A DNA stretch of 64,000 nucleotides from assembly GCA_949751835.1 (NCBI GenBank), contig CATKHK010000062.1, positions 1-64,000 of the forward strand, given 5' to 3'. Source of the DNA: Blepharisma japonicum (taxonomy: Eukaryota > Ciliophora > Heterotrichea > Heterotrichida > Blepharismidae). How positions within the stretch are numbered: the first letter of the stretch is position 1; every line of letters begins with the position of its first letter. A program made the position numbers and the translations under genes. Below are positions 53,024 to 61,620 of the stretch, one piece after another. The notes under the pieces were generated by a model. The model was given only the letters and a program-made list of their open reading frames with translations. It had not been told where the DNA came from and did no database searches.

Positions 53024-55315
53024 ATGTTAGGAGACGAAGCTACCTACCTCTTTATTATAAGTTCAACTATCCTGGGACTGATCTACGGTGTTTTCAACAT
53101 CTTGATGATTACAAAAGTCCCTGTCGGTGAATCTGGCGATTATCATCGCAACGACCCTCGCTACCTTAAAGAAATTATTGGCATGAAAACTGAAAGGGTT
53201 GAGCGTAAAAACAAGCGAACAGGCGAATCCGAATGGGTTGAAGAAGAACTAGGCCCATATCATGAAAACTGGGACCAAGTCGTATACACACTTAACCGCA
53301 TTTCACTTGCCGTTTCTGATGGTGCCAGAGCCTTTTTAAGAGAAGAATACAAGATTTTAAGTTTTTTCATAGTCATTTTCTCAGTGATTATTGCAGTATT
53401 AGTAGAAGACGAAATTGGGCAGTTTTGGACTGTCTTTGCCTTCGTTTTAGGAGCAGTTACTAGCATTTCTGCTGGATACATAGGGATGAGAGTCGCTGTG
53501 TTTTCAAACTCAAGGACTGCTTATAGTGCTATTAATAGAGAAAATGGACTTGCTAATGCTTTTATTGTAGCATTCAGAGGAGGCGCTGTGCTAGGGTTTG
53601 TGTTGAATTCGCTTGGGCTACTTAATTTGTTGCTGCTTATATCAGCTTATAATTATCTTTACTTAGGTGAAGAATATGACAACGAAAAAATCAGACATAT
53701 GTATGAGTGCATTGCTGGATATGGACTTGGTGGGTCAACAATTGCTATGTTCGGAAGAGTCGGAGGCGGAATTTTCACCAAGGCAGCTGATGTTGGTGCT
53801 GATTTGGCAGGAAAAGTTGAAGAAGGACTAGAAGAAGACGACCCAAGAAATGCCGCTACTATTGCTGACAATGTCGGAGATAATGTTGGAGATATCGCAG
53901 GTATGGGCTCAGATCTTTTCGGTAGCTTTGCTGAAAGTTCCTGTGCTGCCCTCGTCGTGGCTGCTACTTCAGTTGAGCTTACCGAAAATCTTTGTTCTCT
54001 CTACTTCCCTCTCTTGATCTCCGCAGCCGGTATCCTCATCTCATTCGTTACAAGTTTCTTTGCTACAAATATCATGAAAGTAGACAGTGAAGACAAAATT
54101 GAGCGAACCCTCAAATACCAACTCCTTATCTCTACAATCCTCTTAACCCCTGCTCTTTACTTCTTATCCATGAATGTTTTACCAGAAGACTTTTCCTTTG
54201 TCAGAGGTGATGAAGTCATAGAAACCCACAATATTCATGCTTTTATCTGCATTGCCTTTGGGCTTTGGTCAGGACTTATCATTGGTTATGTGACTGAGTA
54301 CTTTACGTCATTTGCATATACCCCAGTAAAAGAAGTTGCTGAAAGCTGCAGAACTGGCGCAGCTACTGATATTATTTATGGGCTTGCCTTAGGGTATTTG
54401 TCATGCATTATTCCTACTTTGTGCTTGGCTGCTACTATTTATGCATCATTTTACCTTGCAAGTATGTATGGGATTGCTTTGGCTGCATTGGGGATGTTGT
54501 CGAATTTAGCCTTGGCCCTGGCTATTGATGGATATGGTCCAGTTTCTGATAATGCTGGTGGGATGGTGGAGATGATCCACTTGAAAAAAGAAGTAAGGCA
54601 GAGGACTGATGCTTTAGACGCTGCAGGTAACACTACAGCTGCTATTGGAAAAGGTTTTGCTATTGGAAGTGCTGCTTTAGTTTCTTTAGCTCTTTTTGGT
54701 GCTTTTATTACCAGATCTAACATGACTGAGGTTAACATTTTGGCCCCTCTACAATTTGCAGGACTTTTGGTTGGAGCTATGATGCCATACGCTTTTTCAG
54801 CACTTACTATGAAATCAGTAGGAAAAGCTGCAAATCAGATGGTCGTAGAAGTCAGAAGACAGTTCCAAGAAATGAAGAGAAATCCTCATTATGCCCCTGA
54901 GTACGAAAAATGTGTGCAAATTTCAACCAGAGCTGCCTTAAAAGAAATGATTTTACCTGGGATGATGGTCATGTTGACCCCTATCATCACTGGATGGCTC
55001 TTTGGACCTAGAGCAGTTGCTGGGCTATTGGCTGGAATTTTGGTTTCAGGGGTCCAAATGGCTACTAGCTCTGCTAATGCTGGTGGCGCTTGGGATAATG
55101 CAAAGAAATATATTGAGAAAGAAAGCTTGGTGCCTAAATCTAGCCCTCAGTTTAAAGATATCAAGGCAGCAGCTGTTACAGGAGATACAGTTGGTGATCC
55201 TATGAAAGACACTTCTGGGCCATCTCTTAATATTCTAGTCAAGCTTTCAGCTATTCTTTCACTGGTTTTCGGAGGGTTCTTTGCTTCAGATTGGGGTGGG
55301 ATTTTAATATCTTAA
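53024..55315 (+). CDS. AVP1: Membrane-bound H+-translocating pyrophosphatase, K+-dependent type
   Basis: 763 aa, about 16 membrane helices. It couples PPi hydrolysis to proton pumping into acidic compartments (vacuole, acidocalcisome). Signatures: GVGADLAGKVE as VGADLAGKVE (catalytic DxxxxxxxKVE), EDDPRNAATIADNVGDNVGD (PPi/Mg binding), GSDLFGSFAE, IDGYGPVSDNAGGMVEM, and GGAWDNAKKYIE near the C-terminus, followed by DTVGDPMKDTSGPSLNIL. The position that sets K+ need reads GNTTAAIGKG: Ala, as in K+-dependent (type I) enzymes, not Lys. Genes of this type are found in plants and protists; no sign of recent transfer in composition. Confidence 0.97.
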   Translation: MLGDEATYLFIISSTILGLIYGVFNILMITKVPVGESGDYHRNDPRYLKEIIGMKTERVERKNKRTGESEWVEEELGPYHENWDQVVYTLNRISLAVSDGARAFLREEYKILSFFIVIFSVIIAVLVEDEIGQFWTVFAFVLGAVTSISAGYIGMRVAVFSNSRTAYSAINRENGLANAFIVAFRGGAVLGFVLNSLGLLNLLLLISAYNYLYLGEEYDNEKIRHMYECIAGYGLGGSTIAMFGRVGGGIFTKAADVGADLAGKVEEGLEEDDPRNAATIADNVGDNVGDIAGMGSDLFGSFAESSCAALVVAATSVELTENLCSLYFPLLISAAGILISFVTSFFATNIMKVDSEDKIERTLKYQLLISTILLTPALYFLSMNVLPEDFSFVRGDEVIETHNIHAFICIAFGLWSGLIIGYVTEYFTSFAYTPVKEVAESCRTGAATDIIYGLALGYLSCIIPTLCLAATIYASFYLASMYGIALAALGMLSNLALALAIDGYGPVSDNAGGMVEMIHLKKEVRQRTDALDAAGNTTAAIGKGFAIGSAALVSLALFGAFITRSNMTEVNILAPLQFAGLLVGAMMPYAFSALTMKSVGKAANQMVVEVRRQFQEMKRNPHYAPEYEKCVQISTRAALKEMILPGMMVMLTPIITGWLFGPRAVAGLLAGILVSGVQMATSSANAGGAWDNAKKYIEKESLVPKSSPQFKDIKAAAVTGDTVGDPMKDTSGPSLNILVKLSAILSLVFGGFFASDWGGILIS

Positions 55316-55337
55316 GGTTAAATTTCTTTAAAATATA

Positions 55338-55724
55338 TTAATTTTTAGAATTTTCTTGTATTTTTGTTGTGTTTTTTGGTGGTCTTAGTATCCTAGCCCT
55401 TTTTCTAGCTTTAAAGTTAGTTTCTGGAGGGTATTTAGCAATTAATTCAGAAAATCGGCTTTGGTCTCTGTAAAATATCAAATGCATCGCAAAAATAGAG
55501 GTAGCTGATAAGGCAAAAGACATCAATGTAAAGCCAATCCTAGTTGTAAAGGTTTGTCCAGGGTATACCACACAATAAACTCTTTTAAACATCCATCCAC
55601 CTATAAGAGGTGGGAATCCAAAATTTAGAATCCTTGTTGCCCATTTGAGAACATAAGTCAGATCATCTTCTTCTAAATAATACATGTATCTAGCTATTCT
55701 TATAAGCTGCCATGGATTTTCCAT
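55338..55724 (-). CDS. Small membrane protein, hypothetical
   Basis: 128 aa with one or two hydrophobic helices (FGFPPLIGGWMFKRVYCVVY and IGFTLMSFALSATSIFAMHL) and a basic C-terminus (NFKARKRARILRPPKN). No family recognised; size and layout would suit a mitochondrial inner-membrane or ER accessory subunit. Its 3' end lies 22 nt from that of the pyrophosphatase gene. Confidence 0.6.
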   Translation of the reverse strand: MENPWQLIRIARYMYYLEEDDLTYVLKWATRILNFGFPPLIGGWMFKRVYCVVYPGQTFTTRIGFTLMSFALSATSIFAMHLIFYRDQSRFSELIAKYPPETNFKARKRARILRPPKNTTKIQENSKN

Positions 55725-56315
55725 ACTGTATTTTACAAAATTAATGAAAAATCCATAATTTATTATGCCATTTTAGATCTGCTCTAAATAAATTATCTTA
55801 TTAAAGTTAAGCAATATTTTTAAATCCAAACGATTATATATTATGTTTTAAATTAATTTCAAATCTTTTTCTATGTTCTTCTGATATTAAAACTTATTTA
55901 CCATGGTTTTATCATATGAAAAATTATTAATGGAAGCTAAGTAAATAATGTATTTTAGAATGCATTTCAAATAAATCTTTATATAAAGCATTTTTGTTTA
56001 AAAATCTATCAGACTGCTTTCGATTTGAACTTTTCTTAATCTATTTTAGATTATTATTGTTATTACCTGGAAAAATCAAGAATTTATAGCATATATTTTC
56101 CCTTCTCATTTTGATGCCTCAGAATGTAGTTTATTTTTATAATCATCTTGCATAAAAAAGTTAAAACGCACCTATTTAAATAATTTTTTATAATTATCAG
56201 TTTACCATCTAATAAAAACTACTTTTAAAATTATCTCTATTTTTATTCATATCATAAACACCTTTCTGAGGGAAAATCCATAGAAGCGATTTTTGCAAGC
56301 AAAAAGTTATTTCAT
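55725..56315. other. AT-rich divergent spacer
   Basis: About 590 nt between two divergent genes. Very AT-rich, with no gene, RNA or repeat recognised. Confidence 0.5.
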
Positions 56316-58004
56316 TTGAAAAAGTTAGATATGGAAACTGAGCCTGATATTGAAAAAGAGACCCAAGCAAAAAGCGAATCTGATAGCGAAACAGAAAAAG
56401 AAAGGCAGGTCAAAAAGGAGTTTCTACACAAAGAAATCGTCGAAATGAACTACAGTCCCGAAGAGTTTACCGAGTTTTGCCAAACCCGAAAAGGGACTGA
56501 TATTGATCTTTGGCAGATTTCAGAGCTAGAAGTATGTGTCAAAGAGTTCAAGGTTGTCCATCAACCTAATATAAATAGAAAATCAAGCTCAGAAGAAGAA
56601 AAGCCCATTAAATCTGAACAACCTATCCGAGAATCTCAGCATATAGAATCCCCCAGAGCCAAACGCCAATCCATAAATATAATACTTCCCAGAAAATCAA
56701 TGCCAGAACCTTGAAACCAAGATAGCCCAGAAAATGCTCCATACTCTCATATCGCAATAAAAGCCCATGATAATCAATTATCATTAGAAGATTCAGTGTC
56801 TGTAAAAGTAGAAGAGTAAGGTATAAATAGAGCAATAAAAAGGTCAGGAGGGATGTTTTCCTTTACAAAAGTGTGCTTTCCGATGACTACAGCTCCGTTG
56901 AATTGGCATGTGGAAAGGACTATTGATGATTTTATGTGACTGAGGTCTGTGCTTGCGGTATCATATCCAGCTTGCTATATCCCGCCAAATCCTCCGAAAT
57001 ATGTAAAAAGCCATCTGCAGAGCGGAGATTTAGATGATAATTTAAATAAACAAAGAGTTTTCCTGCAAAATTTTATATCAAGTGTTGTAAGAAACCAGCT
57101 ATTCCGACGATCTATACATTTGCAAGGATTTTTAAAAGAAGCCGACCCTAGTGAGTTTAATCAGTTGAAAAAACAGTCAAATAAGCTGAAAAAGCCTAAT
57201 AAGATTGAAGAGCATTGGACTATGGAAGGATACGTCATTTGTGACCCTTTTCTTGAAGAAAAAGAATGCACAGTTTTAGATGAATATTTGCATTACACTG
57301 AAGCAATGAAGAAAAAAATTAAACGACAAACTGATACGCTGATTGAGGCTGTAAAAGAAGTTTCGCAGCTTATTTTTGATATTTCTAAAAGCTTTGAAAT
57401 ATTAGAAAGTTTGCAAGATTACTTTCCAGAAGTAAAGCCTATTTAGATCCCAGCCTCAAAACTTCATTACAATCTTTTAAAAAACAGTTTTTTACTATGA
57501 TCAGAGCACGAAATCGAGACCTCAAAAATAATCAAAGATTATTATAATATTTATTTCAAATATGGATACACAGAAATTTCATCGTTAAAAGAGTTCGTAA
57601 AAGAACGAGAAAATAAATTAGCAATTTATCAAAAATCATTAAATGCATTTGACAAAAAAAAAGAAAAACTATGAAATACAAAAGACGTCTCAAAATGGGG
57701 CTGCAACCCTGAGGAGCCATTAGATATAAATAAGCTCTTACAGAATAAGCAATTTGCTTTTACCAAAATGCTACATAAAGAAGGAAAAGAAATAGAGAAG
57801 CTGAAAAATGAGTTTTCTTTTTATAACTTCCAAGTAAAAGCTGAAACAAGAAGAGTTTTTTTAGAAAATCAAGTCATTGCGAATGGCCATTTTTCTGAGT
57901 CTGGGAAAGCGTTTGCAGATCATTCGATGTCTATGCATAAAAGGTGGACTGATTTTGTTGAAAGTCTAGAAAAAATAAGGGTGGAATGCATTTCGTCTAG
58001 TTAA
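56316..58004 (+). CDS. PX-BAR sorting nexin
   Basis: 552 aa in three exons; 15-nt introns at 56816-56830 (gtaaggtataaatag, phase 2) and 57432-57446 (gtaaagcctatttag, phase 0). TGA codons give Trp, including that of ERTIDDFMWLRSVL, the conserved PX core. Residues 1-130 are acidic and disordered (KSESDSETEKERQVKKE). The PX domain is ~150-285, with IPPNPPK, LNKQRVFLQNFISSVV and SIHLQGFLKEADPSEF. Residues ~310-550 are helical like a BAR domain. The layout is that of SNX1/2/5/6-type retromer or SNX4-type nexins, which bind phosphoinositides and bend endosomal membranes. A second GT...AG choice at the first intron (gtaaaagtagaagag, 56802-56816) is possible, but it leaves TAA in frame. Confidence 0.82.
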
Positions 58005-58097
58005 TTATTACATTCTATATAAGTAAAATGCATGATAGTCGCCAATCAATAAAAGTGCAAGGACTTAGTGCTTTATCTCTGAATCATTTTTTGAAAA

Positions 58098-58499
58098 ATG
58101 GAAAAATCAGACGATGGGGTTGTCGGGAAGCATAAGCAAAGGGCTGAGGATTGGGAAGTTGAGTATCAACCTTTATATGAGCAGCTGAGAAGCAAAAAAG
58201 TCCTAACTGAAGAAATATGGCAAGAATCTGTAAACTCACTTGTGTCACCTGATGGGATTAATGAAGAGGACCTTGAAGTTTTCCAATATTATGGGAATAA
58301 AAGGCTACAAAAAGATTCAGGCGGAAAAATAAACATAAAAGCCATAGATTTAGCCAAGTTTAGGAACTCAAGAAAAGCTGTAATCTATAAAGAAGAAGAT
58401 CAACTAACCCTAAAAATCGTCCCAAAAGAGAGAAAACGATCCAGGACTCCACCTTTAAAAAAGTTTAAAAATTCGATAAAAATCAAGAAAAATAACTAA
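58098..58499 (+). CDS. Small basic hypothetical protein
   Basis: 133 aa. The first ~65 residues are helical (DWEVEYQPLYEQLRSKKVLT, EEIWQESVNSLV), then a basic tail with nuclear-signal-like clusters (PKERKRSRTPPLKKFKNSIK). No family recognised. An upstream ATG at 58028 is in another frame and closes soon, so I prefer 58098. Confidence 0.55.
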   Translation: MEKSDDGVVGKHKQRAEDWEVEYQPLYEQLRSKKVLTEEIWQESVNSLVSPDGINEEDLEVFQYYGNKRLQKDSGGKINIKAIDLAKFRNSRKAVIYKEEDQLTLKIVPKERKRSRTPPLKKFKNSIKIKKNN

Positions 58500-58535
58500 A
58501 AAAAGTCAGAAATGTAATAAATTAAAAGATTTAAT

Positions 58536-59714
58536 TTAAACTAGTATTTTATAGTTTGCACTAGACTCAGTGAAATCATTCAATTTCACCTTTCTTGGCT
58601 TACCTCCTGCAATCTTATTAAGGAACATAGAAATCGCTACTCCAAGAACTGCAATTGTAATGATCCATCCTCACATTCCAAAGCTTTTCATATTTGGCTT
58701 ATTTGTTATCACTTTGGCTGAGCTTTTGTCACAAAATTTAGCATTGCAAGTGCTCATGCATGATTTTTTATTGCTACCAACTTCTTTACAGAAATTAGAA
58801 CAATTCGATTCACAACTGGAAAGCTGTCTTTGGATCTGCTTGATATTTATGGCTCGAATAATATCCCAATTTATTTGTTTTTCTTTATATACAGATCCTG
58901 ATCCTTGACTTATAGGTATTTCATTCCTCGGATCAGCGCTAGCATCACTGCCAGTGAAATTCTCTTGGTTCTCAGCATTATTAAATTCGACTTTTTCTAT
59001 ATTTGACTCTTGATTATCTTCAATAAATACTTCATTTTTAATCTGACTAATATTTTTAGCTTGCTCATAATTAATTTGTATTTCTCCATTGCCAATGATA
59101 AATTCAGCTTCATAGTTGTGCTGAGTATCCCCTTCTGTATTAGCCGTAATAATCGTTTGAGGATTCTTATCAAGACTTTCAAGTAGAGGCATCCAATTTT
59201 CTAAAGAAATTCCAATTGTTCTTTCTTCTGTTCTATTGTATTCTATTTTACTGACCTTTCTATATGCAAATTCTTTATTGTTTTGATCAGCTTTAATTAT
59301 TCCCTCTTCTTTGTGGTATTCATTGGAATCATCAAAATGGGTCCTTTCAACCTCAATATCAGCAGAGTCTTCTTTTTGGCTAATAGGTGTATCAATATCC
59401 CTGTCATCGGTTTGGGGTGCTAAATCAGTATAAAGTTGAGTAGTCATTGTTGGGGTTAGCAGGTCTTTACACCCACACTGTTGAGTGCATTGAACAGCTG
59501 CTATGCCTTTGGAAATTTGAAAACATGTGTCTACGCATTTAAGAGAGCAGCCCATTACTGATTCAATATACGCTGCTTCTTCACTATTTACAGATTTCAA
59601 TGCAAAGGTCTCTCCTGTCTCAATTTGAAATACGCGAGAAGGCAGGATTATATTAGCGCTTGCAATAAAAAATAATGTTAAAGCAACACTATTTTTCATT
59701 ATAATAATTACCAT
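58536..59714 (-). CDS. Type I membrane protein with paired cysteine modules
   Basis: 392 aa (387 if Met6 is used, which gives a cleaner signal peptide MKNSVALTLFFIASANIIL). A lumenal region of ~320 acidic, Asn/Glu-rich residues is flanked by two similar cysteine modules: ~56-82, C-x3-C-x3-C-x11-C-x3-C-x-C, and ~313-340, C-x3-C-x3-C-x9-C-x3-C-x4-C. A C-terminal membrane helix (IITIAVLGVAISMFL) follows a TGA-coded Trp (58671-58673), then a short basic cytosolic tail. Reading TGA as stop would remove the membrane anchor. Family unknown; a surface or secretory-pathway receptor is plausible. Confidence 0.72.
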
Positions 59715-60054
59715 CCATTTTCAAAATTCCTCTTAGAATCTGTTAGCATTTTTTAAATTACAAATTGTAAGCTCTAATGAAAATAAAGAGTTTCGAGATA
59801 CTGTAGTGCTTATTGGTGTTAATTTCAAATCCTTAGTAATTTAAAATCTTAATCGGATGTAAAATATTTAAGTTTCATTCAATGGCCTCTTAGATATTTA
59901 GAAGACAAGAAAAATTAATAAAATAAACTTCTATAACCCTCTCAAGAATTAGCTGCTCTTTTATCAATAAAAAAGCTTTTATATTACAACCTTATAATTA
60001 AAATGCAATTACTTCTGACTATTTAAAATAAATATGTAAATAATTTTGAGTTAT
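59715..60054. other. AT-rich divergent spacer
   Basis: About 340 nt between divergent genes; nothing recognised. Confidence 0.5.
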
Positions 60055-60927
60055 ATGAAGCGATTTACACAACCCAAGTTTGATATTGAAAAGCTGAGAA
60101 AATACATTGAAAACCATGTCCCTCAAACAAAACAAGTTTCCCCTAGATCTTCTCACACATCAGATTCCTTATCTTCCCCAGTAGTTTGACACTCAAAAAT
60201 TGAACGAAAAGAAAATCAATTTGGAATCCGCTTAAATATCAAAGGAATTACCATAAATTCTAACGAAAAGCTAGGTCAAACTTATATTGAATGTAAAAAT
60301 GATGTGCCTATATTAAAAAAAGACCCTATCACCTATAAAAATAATAAACAGAAGCAGCTTACTAAGCAAATAAAAATGAGCACGGTTTCTCTGAATGTTT
60401 CCACGAAATTTTTTGACGAAGATAGTCAGCTAAAAACTGAGGTAACTACGCCTAAGCATTTTCAAAGAAGCATACTATCAAGAAGCTCAATATTTCGAGG
60501 AAATCAAAAAAACTCTGGATCTCCTCCTTGCTTAGCTTCTAATAGTTTTGAAAAAGATTTATTATTTAGAACTTCCTCATTATCAAACTCAAATCAAAAA
60601 TCTGTAAAATCTTTTTCATTTCATCGAAAAACCAATTCATTTGGAGGCGAAAACTTAAAATCTCTTTCTAAAGGAGGAGGATTTATGGCTGCTGGACCTT
60701 TAAAACATATGAAGTTTCGATCCTTGAAATTAAAAAATGCAGCTTTAGGAGAAATGAAAGACGAGGGAAAATGAAGTTTCCAGATTTTTAAGAACCCAGT
60801 TTTCCCTACTTATAAAGTTCGTAATTTAGGGGAAACAGAAGATGAAATTCCAGCTGATCATGCTAAAACTCGAATAAAACGGCAGGCTGAAAATTGTAAA
60901 TTAATATTACATAAAAAATTTTTTTAA
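60055..60927 (+). CDS. Hypothetical basic Ser-rich protein
   Basis: 290 aa, read through TGA codons at 60187-60189 and 60772-60774. It is basic and disordered; Ser-rich stretches (SPRSSHTSDSLSSPVV, FRTSSLSNSNQKSVKSFSF) and SP sites suggest phosphorylation. A glycine patch (SKGGGFMAAGPL) lies near the centre of the C-terminal half. No domain recognised. It begins in an ATG within TTATATGAAGCG. Confidence 0.6.
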
Positions 60928-61027
60928 TTAGCATGATTTCTTTCCAATTAATTCAATAGAGCCATCTCAATGATTTTTATTATTTTTCGATTATATAAAT
61001 TATTTATTTGGCTGCTTTGCATTATAA

Positions 61028-61513
61028 ATGATCCACTTCTTACTTTTGATCAGCAGGCATGGAAAAATCAGATTATCAAAATTTTACACTGCTTTTCCTA
61101 TAAGAGAAAGAGATAAAATGCTAAAAGAAGTATTTTAAATTCAGATTAAAACAACAGTCATAGGCAGAAACAGCAAACTTTGCAACTTCTTAGAATGGCG
61201 TGACATGATCTTAGTTGCCAAGAGATATGCAAGCTTGTATTTTGTGGCAGCAGTTGATAAAGAAGATAACGAGCTCAGCATGCTAAACATAATTCATTCA
61301 TTTGTAGAGGTCCTTGACAAATATTTTAACAGTGTCTGCGAGCTTGACATTATTTTCAATTTCCACAAAGCATATTACATACTTGACGAAATGATAATGG
61401 GAGGCTACGTAGTCGAAACCAGCAAAACTCAAATCCAAAGAATCATTGCAAGCCAGGAATCACAGTTCGAAGATAGCAAAGAAGAAGATAAAAAAGGAAA
61501 ACCAAAAAAATAA
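61028..61513 (+). CDS. AP1S1: AP-1 clathrin adaptor sigma subunit
   Basis: 156 aa in two exons; 15-nt intron at 61130-61144 (gtattttaaattcag, phase 0), the only one of the ten not beginning GTAA or ending TAG. MIHFLLLISRHGKIRLSKFY, then FLEWRDMILVAKRYASLYFV, LNIIHSFVEVLDKYFNSVCE and LDIIFNFHKAYYILDEMIMG follow the sigma-adaptin (longin-fold) sequence closely. GGYVVETSK and LDKYF fit AP-1 sigma rather than AP-2 or AP-3. It sorts cargo between trans-Golgi and endosomes. A charged Lys/Glu tail ends the protein. Confidence 0.95.
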
Positions 61514-61620
61514 CTCTTAACTACGCTTATCTAGATATTTAATCTACATTAAATAAAGAAACTTAACTATATTACAAATATGGGTAAATCATAGATGAAA
61601 TTACAGATTTATATATTAAA

